A stretch of DNA of 64,000 nucleotides from CAWFNW01 sp963817405 (GTDB lineage Bacteria; Actinomycetota; Coriobacteriia; Anaerosomatales; Anaerosomataceae), in the NCBI GenBank assembly GCA_963817405.1, contig CAWFNW010000001.1, forward strand, positions 558,001-622,000, given 5' to 3'. Every line of letters starts with the position of its first letter. Positions within the stretch are counted from its first letter, which is position 1. This document shows, in pieces, positions 8,990 through 18,060 of this stretch. A model generated the notes under the pieces. That model saw only the letters and a list, made by a program, of their open reading frames with translations, made no database searches and was not told the origin of the DNA. A program made the translations under genes and the position numbers.

Positions 8990-10120
8990 CTACGCCATTC
9001 CATCGTCGATTGGGCGAACGCGGCCCTGACCGATGGCCCCCTCGACGACTGCCAGTCGTTGCTTCGCCCTGGCAAGCCACGAGTAGTGTGCCTCACAGGC
9101 AAGGCGTCCACGGCGACCCATCTCGCCCGCCATTTCGGGGTCGTCCGCCAGCGCTGCTGTCGCGCGGGCAAACCCGGGCGCGTCACCAGGAGTCACGAGG
9201 ATACCGCAGCGCCATTCGTTCACGACCTCCGATATGCCGCGTGTGTTCGAGGCTACGACCGGAACACCGCACGCCATGGATTCATAGAGCTTGAGCGGCG
9301 AGAACAGCTCCTCTCGCTCGGGAGCCAGCATCGGCACGAACGAGGTGACAGAATGCGCGACCACTGTCGCTACCTCGTTGTACGGCAGGCCGCCGAGGTA
9401 GATCACTCGATCCGGCACGTCCTCGACGGCTTTCTCGATCTGGGGGAGCATCACGCCGTCCCCGAAGAAGACAAGCGGTATGCCTGTAGGCCACTCGGGC
9501 AGTGCGACCGCCTCGAGAAGCGTTCCGATACCCTGCCAGCGCGCGAACTGGCCGAAGAACACCGCGAATCGCTCCGGGAGTCCCGGGCGGCGGGGCACCG
9601 TGGGGGCGAACACCTCCGTGTTCGCACCGTTGCCGATCGAGACGACCCTTTCGTTCCCGGTCTCGGCTATCACCCACTCCCGCAGCCCGTCCGCCACGGT
9701 GATCACCGCGGTCGCCCAGCGATACTGCGAGCGCTGCATCCACTCCAGGAGCAGACGCGCCGGGCGCGCCTTCGGCCACGCGATGAAGAGATCCTCGTAC
9801 GGCCCGTTGCACTCCTGCACGACCGGCACTCGCCGCAGCTTGGCCAGCACGGCGATCGGCCAGGCGAGCTCATGTCCCCTGATGTAGACGGCATCGTACT
9901 CACGCAGGCGCGGCGCGAGGCGCATCTGAACACGCCTGATCTCATGGATACGCATGACTGCGCTGGGGTTGACCCCTTTGGGGTAGTCCGGGAAGTAGTA
10001 GTCCACGGCCCAGTCCTCGGCTTCGAAGCCACCGATGATCTCCATGACCGCTGCCCAGGTGTCCTGACCCTCCGCAACGGCTTGCAGGCTCACATATGCG
10101 ATACGTCGCTTCTCGCGCAC
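8990..10120 (-). CDS. Glycosyltransferase family 4
   Basis: Predicted 376-residue GT-B glycosyltransferase starting at GTG 10120 (MREKRRIAYVSLQ). Features are a central SIGNGANTEVFAP and FAVFFGQFARWQGIGTL at the donor domain, and later LKLYESMACGVPVVASNT, the family E-x7-E region (ELFSPLKLYE). It is convergent with pglF, and 74 bases separate the stops. It is divergent from the methyltransferase at 10306, so it is its own transcription unit. It probably contributes a sugar to the same surface glycan. Substrate not identifiable. Confidence 0.8.
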   Translation of the reverse strand: MREKRRIAYVSLQAVAEGQDTWAAVMEIIGGFEAEDWAVDYYFPDYPKGVNPSAVMRIHEIRRVQMRLAPRLREYDAVYIRGHELAWPIAVLAKLRRVPVVQECNGPYEDLFIAWPKARPARLLLEWMQRSQYRWATAVITVADGLREWVIAETGNERVVSIGNGANTEVFAPTVPRRPGLPERFAVFFGQFARWQGIGTLLEAVALPEWPTGIPLVFFGDGVMLPQIEKAVEDVPDRVIYLGGLPYNEVATVVAHSVTSFVPMLAPEREELFSPLKLYESMACGVPVVASNTRGISEVVNEWRCGILVTPGDAPGFARATAALADDPEMAGEMGRRGRLACEAHYSWLARAKQRLAVVEGAIGQGRVRPIDDGMA

Positions 10121-10305
10121 GCACGTCCCCCATCAGCCGCGATGACCCCAGACCTCTTTGAGTGTGCGGGGCACGCTTGTACCGGTCAAGCCAACGCCCC
10201 AGCGAGCACTCGGCAGGCCACGCTGGCTGCACGTATACTGGTGCGGGATGCGCACTTTCCGTCGATACCGTGATGCGAACGCTCGCCCTGTACGAGAGGA
10301 GCCCC

Positions 10306-11049
10306 GTGGCTTCAGTCTTTCGCCGTGCCGTGGCGGTCACCAACACATGGTTGAGCGCCGCGCGCCAGCGACGACTGGTGGTCCCCGCGATTGGATCCGT
10401 TGACTTCGGAGACCTGCGTCGCACGGTTCCGATCAGTCGCGTCTTCGGTCTCGATCGGGGCGTGCCCGTCGACCGCTACTACATCGAGGCTTTCCTCAGA
10501 CGCAACGCCGCCCTCATCCGTGGCCGCGTCCTGGAAATCGGAGACGCGAGCTATACGAAGCGGTTCGGCGGCTCGAAGGTCACCAAGAGCGACGTACTCC
10601 ATGCCACCGGAGAGTCCCTTGAAGCGACGATCGTGGCGGACCTCACGCACGCTCCGGAGATTCCGGATGACTGCTTCGACTGCGTGATACTCACCCAAAC
10701 GCTTCAGTTCACCTACGACATGGAGGCGATGGTCTCTGAGGTGTACCGCATCCTTGCACCGGGTGGCTCTGTACTCTGCACGGTGCCCGGGATCTCCCAG
10801 ATAAGCCGCGTCGACATGGATCGTTGGGGTGACTACTGGCGACTCACGACGCGATCGGCCCGGGAGCTGTTCGAGACCGCGTTCCCACCCGAGCACATCG
10901 AGGTAGCCGCATACGGCAACGTCCTTTCAGCGACCGGCTTCCTCCACGGACTCGCGACGAGCGAGCTCAAGCGAGAGGAACTCGACGCCGTCGACGACGA
11001 CTATCAGCTCGTCATAGCGGTCAGAGCTCTCAAGGCAGCAGCGCGGTGA
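10306..11049 (+). CDS. Class I SAM-dependent methyltransferase
   Basis: Predicted 247-residue methyltransferase of the methyltransferase-11 type. I chose GTG 10306 because AGAGGAG lies 4-11 bases upstream. An ATG at 10273 in the same frame is the alternative. The SAM-binding region is degenerate but recognisable: GRVLEIGDASYTKRFGG for motif I, then DCFDCVILTQTLQFTYD for motif IV and YRILAPGGSVLCTVPG for motifs V-VI. The gene overlaps the polysaccharide deacetylase start by 4 bases (GTGA), so the pair is coupled. It probably methylates a sugar or a glycan end. Similar proteins beside glycosyltransferases often set chain termination, but that role is inference. Confidence 0.75.
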   Translation: MASVFRRAVAVTNTWLSAARQRRLVVPAIGSVDFGDLRRTVPISRVFGLDRGVPVDRYYIEAFLRRNAALIRGRVLEIGDASYTKRFGGSKVTKSDVLHATGESLEATIVADLTHAPEIPDDCFDCVILTQTLQFTYDMEAMVSEVYRILAPGGSVLCTVPGISQISRVDMDRWGDYWRLTTRSARELFETAFPPEHIEVAAYGNVLSATGFLHGLATSELKREELDAVDDDYQLVIAVRALKAAAR

Positions 11050-12083
11050 GCGAGCTGCGCAGGCGGGTGCGCCGTTTCGTGATGCGGCATGTCGGTGGAT
11101 CCGCGGTCGTGCTCGTCTACCACAGAGTCGCGGCGCTGGAGCGCGACCCGCAGCTGCTCGCCGTCAGTCCCGACAACTTCGACTCGCAGATGAAGATGCT
11201 GGCCGACCGCCATCGCGTCATTCCGCTCGCCGATCTCCTGACCGCATTGCGCGAGCGGAGCGTGCCAAGCCGAGCCGTCGTCGTGACCTTCGATGACGGC
11301 TACGCCGACAACCTACTCGCCGCAGAACCCGCGCTGGCGCGTCATGAAGTACCTGCCACGGTGTTCGTGAGCAGCGGTTGCTGTGCCGACACGAGCGGGT
11401 TCTGGTGGGACGAGGTCGAGCGGCTTGTACTCGACTCAGGAACGCTTCCGGACGTCGTCCGCATCGCGCTGCCGTCCTCGCAGTTCGAGCGACGTCTGGG
11501 TCTCGACACTGATTCCGAGGAGCAGAGCGCGGCGTCGCTCCAGTCGTGGAACATCACCCTACCGCCGAGGAGCGCCCGACTGCGCCTGTACGTGGAACTC
11601 TGTGACTTCATCCGGCCTCTGGCAGCTCAAGACCGCGCTGAAGCCCTGTTACAGCTTCAGCGGCTTGTAGACGCCCCGCCGCCAGCGCGGGCAACCCATC
11701 GACCGCTCACCCAGACGGAGATCGCGCGCCTGGACTCCTCGGCGTGGGTCGAGGTCGGCGGGCACACTGCGAACCACCCCGTGCTCGCCGCCCTCAGTCC
11801 GGAAGACCAGCACGCGGAGATCGTCGAGGATCAAGGCGCGCTCGAGGCGGCCTGCGGTCACCAGATTCGCGCGTTCTCGTATCCGTATGGCGACCTCGAG
11901 ACCTACACCGACGAGACTGTAGGCATCGTTCGTGAGGCCGGCTACAAGGGCGCCTGCTCCAATCACCCGGGAATCGTGAAGCGGTGGACAGATCCGTATC
12001 GCATCCCCCGGAATCTGGTGCGAGACTGGGACGCCGGTACGCTTGCGGCCATGATCGACGGATGGTTCGATGACCCTCGCTAG
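11046..12083 (+). CDS. Polysaccharide deacetylase (NodB/CE4 family)
   Basis: Predicted 345-residue carbohydrate esterase family 4 protein that removes N- or O-acetyl groups from a polysaccharide. The catalytic NodB motif 1 appears as VVTFDDGYADN (residues 81-91; the second Asp binds metal) and motif 2 as VGGHTANHPVL, with the His-x3-His metal ligands. About 100 residues are inserted between the two motifs, and a PYGD motif follows (SYPYGDLETY). No signal peptide or membrane segment is obvious, so it may act on lipid-linked intermediates in the cytoplasm. It overlaps the preceding methyltransferase and the following glycosyltransferase. Confidence 0.85.
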   Translation: MSELRRRVRRFVMRHVGGSAVVLVYHRVAALERDPQLLAVSPDNFDSQMKMLADRHRVIPLADLLTALRERSVPSRAVVVTFDDGYADNLLAAEPALARHEVPATVFVSSGCCADTSGFWWDEVERLVLDSGTLPDVVRIALPSSQFERRLGLDTDSEEQSAASLQSWNITLPPRSARLRLYVELCDFIRPLAAQDRAEALLQLQRLVDAPPPARATHRPLTQTEIARLDSSAWVEVGGHTANHPVLAALSPEDQHAEIVEDQGALEAACGHQIRAFSYPYGDLETYTDETVGIVREAGYKGACSNHPGIVKRWTDPYRIPRNLVRDWDAGTLAAMIDGWFDDPR

Positions 12084-13422
12084 GAGCATCTTGCAGGTCG
12101 GGACCGCTGACATCTGCGGCGGCGCCGAGCGCGTGATGATGGACCTCCACGCCGAGTACCTGCGCCGCGGACTCGATGCCTGGGTCGCCGTGGGACGCAG
12201 GCTCTCGGATGACTCCCGCGTCCTGACGATTCCCAATGACGCGGCACGCAGCGCCTGGACCCGCGCGTTGAGCTCGGCGTCTGCGCAAGTCGCTGCCTCA
12301 CCCGGTCGTCTGCGCTTGACGATCGCCCGCGGCCTTCTCTACCTGTCTGATCCGGCGCGCTACACGGCAGTGCTCTCCGGCTTGGAGGACTTCGACTTTC
12401 CCGCGACGGCAGAGATCCTCGACCTCCCTCACGGCAGGCCCGACGTCCTCCACCTCCACAACCTGCACGGTAGCTACTTCGACATCCGGGCGCTCCCTGC
12501 ACTCACAGCGCAGATGCCCACGGTCTTGACCTTGCACGACGCCTGGATGCTGACAGGGCACTGCGCGCATCCGTTCGATTGCCCTCGGTGGCAGACGGGG
12601 TGTGGCGAGTGCCCGGACCGAGAGATGTATGTCTCGATCCGCCGCGACCGAAGCGCAGACAACTGGCGGATCAAGCGTGATGCCATCAAGCGATCGACGG
12701 CGGGAGTCGCGACACCCTCTCAGTGGCTGATGAGCATGGTTCGCGAGAGCGGGATTCTCTCCGAGAAGGCCGACGCGCGCATCATCCCCAACGGGGTGGA
12801 CACGACCATCTTCGCGCCCGGCGACAAGGCGAGGGCGCGTGCCGAACTTGGCCTGCCGCTCGGCCGCGAGATCGTGCTGTTCATGGCACAGGGGCTCGGG
12901 ACCAACCCCTTCAAGGACTACCGCACGCTCGTCGATGCGCTCCCCGTCATCACCGGGGCGCGTGACGCACAGGTCCAGTTCGTGGCGCTCGGAGGCGAAC
13001 CCTCTTCTGACGCTGCGTCGCCCGCGGCTTCAACCGAGGTCCTACACAGGCCGTTCATGAGCGACCCCGCGAAGATCGCCCACTACCTTCGCGCGGCGGA
13101 CGTGTATGTGCACGCTGCGCGCGCCGAGAACCTGCCGCTTACCATCATCGAGGCGATGTCGTGCGGCACGCCCGTCGTGGCCAGCCGCGTGGGCGGCGTC
13201 CCGGAGCTCGTCGAGGATGGAACCACCGGTCTACTCGTGAGTCCGGGCGACCCAAAGATCCTCGGAGATGCAGTCGCGTCGCTGCTCGCCGATGCAGCGC
13301 GTCGCGAGTCCTTCTCGCGCGCCGGCGTGGCGCTCGTGCGCCAAAACTTCACGCTTCAGCGTCAGGCCGACGCCTACCTGGCGTGGTATGAGGAGCTCCG
13401 AGAGTCCCGCGCATCCGGATGA
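12070..13422 (+). CDS. Glycosyltransferase family 4 (WcaC-like)
   Basis: Predicted 450-residue GT4 enzyme starting at ATG 12070, 14 bases inside the deacetylase gene. The N-terminal domain begins SILQVGTADICGGAERV. It includes HLHNLHGSYFDIRAL and TLHDAWMLTGHCAHPFDC, with the cysteines of the CPRWQTGCGECP insert. That insert is characteristic of colanic-acid WcaC-type transferases and may bind a metal. The donor domain carries HAARAENLPLTIIEAMSCGT (E-x7-E). Last gene of the 10306-13422 operon. It is convergent with the radical SAM gene, with only 25 bases between stops. Confidence 0.85.
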   Translation: MTLARSILQVGTADICGGAERVMMDLHAEYLRRGLDAWVAVGRRLSDDSRVLTIPNDAARSAWTRALSSASAQVAASPGRLRLTIARGLLYLSDPARYTAVLSGLEDFDFPATAEILDLPHGRPDVLHLHNLHGSYFDIRALPALTAQMPTVLTLHDAWMLTGHCAHPFDCPRWQTGCGECPDREMYVSIRRDRSADNWRIKRDAIKRSTAGVATPSQWLMSMVRESGILSEKADARIIPNGVDTTIFAPGDKARARAELGLPLGREIVLFMAQGLGTNPFKDYRTLVDALPVITGARDAQVQFVALGGEPSSDAASPAASTEVLHRPFMSDPAKIAHYLRAADVYVHAARAENLPLTIIEAMSCGTPVVASRVGGVPELVEDGTTGLLVSPGDPKILGDAVASLLADAARRESFSRAGVALVRQNFTLQRQADAYLAWYEELRESRASG

Positions 13423-13447
13423 CGCCTGATGCGGCTTTCGGCCAGGG

Positions 13448-14413
13448 CTACTCCGCAGACGTGCTCGTCCACTCGGCGATAGAACGCGTGGAGCGTCCCC
13501 ACGTGACGAACGATCGCCCGTCCATGTCGCAGTGGCGACACCATGGCACCGGCGTAGACAGAAACGCCATGATCGCGTCGCCATCAACGTCGGAGGCAAT
13601 GGATATCGAGTCGGCATCGGTCACGTCCAGCCCATCGACGCCGAACCTCTCGCGGAACACGTCGGCGAACGCGACGTACGCGCATGGGTAGATGCGACCG
13701 TCCTTGACGATCGGGCAGTTGTTGAAGCCCTGGCACGCACGAAACGAGGCCGCGGGATCGTGGCCGCCATTCGGATCGATGGGGATCTTGAAGAACTCTA
13801 CGCGCGGCACCGTCCACTCGACCTTCACCTCGTGCTCGGTGCCCAGCCGGTTGATCTCATCGACGGGAAGATCGATGGGGTACGAGTCGCAGAGGAGGAT
13901 GACGCCGGTGTCATGGAGTGCAGACCAGAACTCCTCTCCCTGACGAGTGACGAGCGTCCCATTCGTCATGAGAGAGATTGTGGTCGTGGGGAAGTACTGC
14001 CTCGCCATGCGCACGAACTCGGCCACCTGTGGGTGCAGCAGGGGCTCGCCGCCGAGCAGGTAGATCTGATGGACCGCCGAGAAGTGACCCGCCATCCGCG
14101 CCATGTCAGACTCAAGTGCACCCAGTTCAGCAAAGGTGGGTTCGCAGAGGTTTGAGAAGTGCGCGCAGCCCCGGCAGTTCAGGTTGCAGTGGTCGGTGAT
14201 GTGGACTTCGAAGTGGTACAGCACCGGCTTCCGGCGCAGCACCGCGCGGCGGAGCCACACGACAGGCCTTGGTTCGCGCGAGACCATGCTGATATCTCGC
14301 ACTGCACGATTGCGCACTGCATCGACGACCGAGACGGGCAGCACTCGGCGGGCAAACCGGCGAGTGCCGGCCGGTATGAGGTCGAAGAGGGCCACGGGCG
14401 AAGTATACGCCAC
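13448..14413 (-). CDS. Radical SAM / SPASM-type protein
   Basis: Predicted 321-residue radical S-adenosylmethionine enzyme. The cluster motif is DHCNLNCRGCAHF near residue 70, a C-x3-C-x2-C triad that binds the SAM-coordinated [4Fe-4S] cluster, followed by LLGGEPLLHP (the GGE motif). The C-terminal part holds further cysteines (FRACQGFNNCPIV, GRIYPCAY, WCRHCD), consistent with a SPASM or twitch-type auxiliary cluster. Start is GTG 14413. It lies among glycosyltransferases and next to a flippase. Homologous proteins are common in polysaccharide loci, but what they modify is mostly unknown. It could act on a sugar or on a peptide. Confidence 0.8.
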   Translation of the reverse strand: MAYTSPVALFDLIPAGTRRFARRVLPVSVVDAVRNRAVRDISMVSREPRPVVWLRRAVLRRKPVLYHFEVHITDHCNLNCRGCAHFSNLCEPTFAELGALESDMARMAGHFSAVHQIYLLGGEPLLHPQVAEFVRMARQYFPTTTISLMTNGTLVTRQGEEFWSALHDTGVILLCDSYPIDLPVDEINRLGTEHEVKVEWTVPRVEFFKIPIDPNGGHDPAASFRACQGFNNCPIVKDGRIYPCAYVAFADVFRERFGVDGLDVTDADSISIASDVDGDAIMAFLSTPVPWCRHCDMDGRSFVTWGRSTRSIAEWTSTSAE

Positions 14414-14492
14414 GGATTGGACGCCCCTTACGGTCGCACGTGATCAGGTGTTGAACGATCCCGAGACACCGTCCGAGACGGCGCATCCGCGC

Positions 14493-16070
14493 TCAGAATT
14501 CGACGCCCGTAAGACTCCTTCGCCGGTATCGCATGTCGGCGACGGCTCGGTAGAGGTCGCTTCTCTCTTCGGTGCTCGTGCCGAGCGCGAAGAAGGCGAT
14601 CCAGTACAGCCCCACCGCGATTAGACCGGCAAGGAACAGTCCGGCGATGCTGTGCGCGAGGACCGTGCTCCGTAGCGCCAGAGACACGACCACGGGCAGG
14701 ACGAGCAGCGGGTACACGGGCATCACGATCTCGCGAAGCCAGTCGCCGAATGACACGCCGGTCTCCTTGAGCAGGAATCGGATGTGCAGCGGGAAGTCCA
14801 CCAGGTGCGCCACGGCCGTCCCCAGCGCGACCCCGAGGATTCCAAGGGGTCGGGCCAGCACGACGCTGAGAACGATGTTCAGCGCAGCCTGCCCCAGTAT
14901 GTACGGGATGCGTCGTCCGATACGGCCATGACTGATGACGATCGCGTCCCCCATCAACCCGAGGGCGACCAATGCGTGTGGCAGCAGCAGCACCGCGGCA
15001 ACCGTTCCCTGCCCCGCGAACTGTGGGCCGAGCCAGACAAGGATCAGCGGCGCAGCGAACACCGCCGCCACAATGGCGACAGGCGCGACGAGCGCGACGC
15101 CGTACTTCGTCCCCCTGACGAACAGCGAACGCAGCCCTTCGTGTCTGCCACGGGCCCTCATGCTCGATGCGAGCGGAAGGACGGCAGAGATCGTCAGGCC
15201 CGACAGGTAGCTTATGAGGACGTTGAACTTGGCTGCGGCCTCATACAGCCCCACAGCGGTCGCGCTGATGAGCACGCCAATCAGGATGCGGTCGGTCTGC
15301 TGATAGAAGAGCAGGTCGGACAGCTGAACGACGAAGATCGCCCAGCTGAATCCGAAGATGGCCGCCATTCTGCTTCTGGAAACCGCGGCAAGCGAGAGCC
15401 GAATCTGCGAATGCCGTCGGGCGTAGTAGACGTTCACGAGCGCGACGACGCTCGCGATCGCCCCGTTGGCCGCGACAAGTGCCACCGGACCCGCGCCGGT
15501 CACGATCACGACCAGGGTAGCTACGATTGCGAGTGCGGTCGCCAGCACCGCGGTCCTCGCGAGAATGTCGTAGCGCTGCAGCCCGGCAAGGACGTGGCGC
15601 CCCATCGACGCCGGCCACTGCACCAGCTGGAACGCGGCCGTCACCAGGAGCATCTCACGCAGCAGCTTGGGGCCCTCGATGCCCGCGTTGAAGAACACGC
15701 CCACGAGAAGCGCAGTGACCGATATCCCGACAGCCGCCACCAGTCCTGCGGTGGCGTAGAACACCAGCGCACTCGACGCCACCCCGGAGAGCGACTCTCG
15801 GTCGCCGGTTGCTCGATGCTCGGCGACCATTTTCGTCAGCGCGGAGCCAACGCCGAAGTCGAGAAGAGCCGCATACGCGCTGACGGACGAGACGAGCATG
15901 AAGAGCCCGTAGTATTCGATCTTGAATGTGTCCACCAACAGAGGCATGAACACAAGCGATGCGAGTATCGCCGCGAGTTGTGAGGCGCCGTTCATCAGCG
16001 TATTGGACAAGAAGCGGTGCTTCTCGCGGTCCTTCCAGTGAGACTCGTCCGGCCGTTCAGTCGCGCGCAC
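14493..16070 (-). CDS. Polysaccharide flippase, Wzx/PST family
   Basis: Predicted 525-residue integral membrane protein with about 12-14 hydrophobic helices, related to Wzx/MATE-fold exporters that move lipid-linked repeat units across the cytoplasmic membrane. I chose GTG 16070 because GAGGAG lies 4 bases upstream. The longer TTG start at 16082 overlaps that ribosome site. The first helix pair reads ILASLVFMPLLVDTFKIEYYG and GLFMLVSSVSAYAALLDFG, the latter containing the conserved LDFGVGSALTK. Transcribed towards the radical SAM gene and divergent from the GT2 pair. It is the only flippase candidate seen in this locus. Confidence 0.88.
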   Translation of the reverse strand: MRATERPDESHWKDREKHRFLSNTLMNGASQLAAILASLVFMPLLVDTFKIEYYGLFMLVSSVSAYAALLDFGVGSALTKMVAEHRATGDRESLSGVASSALVFYATAGLVAAVGISVTALLVGVFFNAGIEGPKLLREMLLVTAAFQLVQWPASMGRHVLAGLQRYDILARTAVLATALAIVATLVVIVTGAGPVALVAANGAIASVVALVNVYYARRHSQIRLSLAAVSRSRMAAIFGFSWAIFVVQLSDLLFYQQTDRILIGVLISATAVGLYEAAAKFNVLISYLSGLTISAVLPLASSMRARGRHEGLRSLFVRGTKYGVALVAPVAIVAAVFAAPLILVWLGPQFAGQGTVAAVLLLPHALVALGLMGDAIVISHGRIGRRIPYILGQAALNIVLSVVLARPLGILGVALGTAVAHLVDFPLHIRFLLKETGVSFGDWLREIVMPVYPLLVLPVVVSLALRSTVLAHSIAGLFLAGLIAVGLYWIAFFALGTSTEERSDLYRAVADMRYRRRSLTGVEF

Positions 16071-16163
16071 TGTACTCCTCAAGACGGGAACCTCGTCGAG
16101 TGTTGTGAGTAGTAGTCTCGCCCATCGGCAATCTCGGGGCTAGCGGGAGTTCCGAACCAGAGG

Positions 16164-16190
16164 TTGTCGCACTGCCCCGTCCTGCGACAA
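16164..16190. promoter_or_regulatory. Perfect 8-bp inverted repeat in a divergent intergenic region
   Basis: TTGTCGCA at 16164-16171 and TGCGACAA at 16183-16190 form a perfect inverted repeat with an 11-base spacer. It lies between the flippase (minus) and the first GT2 gene (plus). A centre-to-centre distance of 19 bases could suit a dimeric repressor, or it could be a weak hairpin. A possible -10 (TACTGT, 16206-16211) lies just downstream. No regulator is identified. Confidence 0.3.
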
Positions 16191-16238
16191 CCCGCAGGTC
16201 GGTGGTACTGTGAATTCGCGATAGTGTTGTTCACCCGC

Positions 16239-16254
16239 GAGGAGTACGGCCATC
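16239..16254 (+). promoter_or_regulatory. Ribosome-binding site suggesting an ATC start for the first GT2 gene
   Basis: GAGGAG at 16239-16244 is followed by a 7-base spacer and an in-frame ATC at 16252. The paralogue downstream has the same arrangement (GGAGGAG, 5 bases, GTG 17130). From ATC the protein would open with 11 residues before VSILTPSFNQ, similar to the 8 residues in the paralogue. There is no ATG, GTG or TTG at this spacing. Confidence 0.35.
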
Positions 16255-16284
16255 CCTGCTGAAGCCATCGACACGACCCCACTG

Positions 16285-17133
16285 GTGTCCATCCTTACGC
16301 CGTCCTTCAACCAAGCGGCGTGGCTGGGCGACAACCTGGCGTCGGTGGCGTGCCAGAGCTACCCCAACATCGAACACATCGTCATCGACGGCGAATCCAC
16401 GGACGGCAGCGCAGAGCTGCTGGCGGCGGCCGGAGAGGCGGTGAGCTGGCGCAGCGAACCAGATGAGGGACAGGCGGACGCGCTCAACAAGGCGTTTGCG
16501 AGGTCGCGAGGCGAGATCATCGGCTGGATCAACTCGGACGATGCCTACCTCGACTGCGCGGTGGTCGCCGATGTCGTGGCATTCCTCGATGCGCATCCCG
16601 CAGTGGACGTCGTCTTCGGGCACGCGCTGCAGACGACCGCGACAGGCCGGGCAATCCAGATGCTCTGGGTGCCGCCTTTCGACGCCGGCTTGCTCAAGAT
16701 GCTCGACTTCATCGTGCAACCCGCGACCTTCATCCGGCGCACGGCTCTTTCCGAACCCATGCTCGACGAGTCCTTCCACTTCGGCATGGACTACGAGCTG
16801 TGGCTGCGGCTGGAGCGTGCGGGGAAGACGTTCGTTCGAATGGACCGGATCGTCGCGATCGATCGTCACCAGCAGGAGCGGAAGTCCTCCAAGAGTAAGG
16901 ATACCTACCGCGCGAACCTCGCCATGCTGGAGAAGATGTACGACATGCGGCTCTCACCGGAATGGGAGCGCCAACGCACCTCCTTCTACGTCCGGCAGCG
17001 CCTTGCGGGCGCTCTGCTCATACCCCGCATCCCCCGCACCGTCGCCTTCGCCACTCCGCCGCAGATGAGGCGCGGCCTTTGGCGTCGGCAACTCTTCACG
17101 CGCAAGAGCAGATGGCCGGAGGAGTACCGGTGA
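16285..17133 (+). CDS. Glycosyltransferase family 2 (first of a tandem pair)
   Basis: Predicted inverting GT-A glycosyltransferase of at least 282 residues, starting MSILTPSFNQAAWLGDN at GTG 16285. An in-frame ATC at 16252 with a better-placed ribosome site may be the true start. Hallmarks are HIVIDGESTDGS (nucleotide binding), RSRGEIIGWINSDDAYLD with the DxD-type Asp-Asp, and a C-terminal GMDYELWLRLERAGK, the ED/Q-rich acceptor region of WcaA-like enzymes. It lacks membrane helices. It overlaps the next gene by 4 bases and is closely related to it, so the two probably arose by tandem duplication. Confidence 0.85.
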   Translation: MSILTPSFNQAAWLGDNLASVACQSYPNIEHIVIDGESTDGSAELLAAAGEAVSWRSEPDEGQADALNKAFARSRGEIIGWINSDDAYLDCAVVADVVAFLDAHPAVDVVFGHALQTTATGRAIQMLWVPPFDAGLLKMLDFIVQPATFIRRTALSEPMLDESFHFGMDYELWLRLERAGKTFVRMDRIVAIDRHQQERKSSKSKDTYRANLAMLEKMYDMRLSPEWERQRTSFYVRQRLAGALLIPRIPRTVAFATPPQMRRGLWRRQLFTRKSRWPEEYR

Positions 17134-18005
17134 GCGGTGCTGCCCTCCCTCTCGTGTCGATACTGACGCCGTCGTTCAACCAAGCGGCGTGGCTCGGCAA
17201 CAACCTCGCGTCGGTGGCCTGCCAGACCTACCCCCACATCGAGCATGTCGTGATGGACGGAGGATCCACCGACGGCAGTGTGGACCTCTTGCGCGCTGCG
17301 GGCGACTCGATCGTCTGGAGAAGCGAGCAGGACCGCGGCCAGTCGCACGCGCTCAACAAGGCCTTTGCGATGTCGCGAGGCGAGATCATCGGCTGGATCA
17401 ACTCGGACGACGCCTACTTCGACTGCACGGTCGTCGAGGACGTGGTAGCGGCTTTCCGGAGCCACCCTGAGGTGGACGTCGTCTACGGCCACCTCGCGCA
17501 GATCTCCGAGGACGGCACGATCATCTGGCTCAACTGGACCCCGCGCTTCTCTCGCCGGCTGCTCAAGATCGTCAACTTCGTCGGCCAGCCGGTGGCATTC
17601 GCGCGACGCTCGGCCCTCGACGACCCGCTGGTGGACGAGGCGTACGACTTCGCCATGGACTACGAGTTGTGGTTGCGCCTGGAGTCGAAGGGCTGCCGGT
17701 TCCGCAGGATCAGCCGTATCACCGCAGTCGACCGGCACCACCCGGGTCGCAAGGGCGTCACCATGGTTGACGTGCTGCATGCAGACCTCAAGCGCCTGGA
17801 GAGCTCGCACGGCCGCGGCTACCCCAGAGGAAAGCGCGTACTCTCATGGGGCTTCTACGCGTGGCGAAGGGCGATGGGCGCGCTGCTCATTGCGCGAATC
17901 CCCGGTGAGCTCGCGTTCACGAGCACACGAACCAGCCGCTGGGCACTCCTCAGGCGGCAGCTCCTGTCGTGGCGCAAGCGGTGGCCGGACGACTACAGCG
18001 GCTAG
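17130..18005 (+). CDS. Glycosyltransferase family 2 (second of a tandem pair)
   Basis: Predicted 291-residue GT2 enzyme. GTG 17130 was chosen because GGAGGAG at 17118-17124 precedes it by 5 bases and it overlaps the upstream stop. It opens MSGAALPLVSILTPSFNQ and shares long identical blocks with its neighbour, such as RGEIIGWINSDDAY. The acceptor-side sequence FAMDYELWLRLESKG and the substrate loop have diverged, so it may add a different sugar or use a different acceptor. It ends 55 bases before the convergent GT4 gene. Confidence 0.85.
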   Translation: MSGAALPLVSILTPSFNQAAWLGNNLASVACQTYPHIEHVVMDGGSTDGSVDLLRAAGDSIVWRSEQDRGQSHALNKAFAMSRGEIIGWINSDDAYFDCTVVEDVVAAFRSHPEVDVVYGHLAQISEDGTIIWLNWTPRFSRRLLKIVNFVGQPVAFARRSALDDPLVDEAYDFAMDYELWLRLESKGCRFRRISRITAVDRHHPGRKGVTMVDVLHADLKRLESSHGRGYPRGKRVLSWGFYAWRRAMGALLIARIPGELAFTSTRTSRWALLRRQLLSWRKRWPDDYSG

Positions 18006-18060
18006 CGCGGGCCTGGCAGGAGTGCTGGCCGCCGCTTGCGGGCGAGTCCCACGTGGGGTC

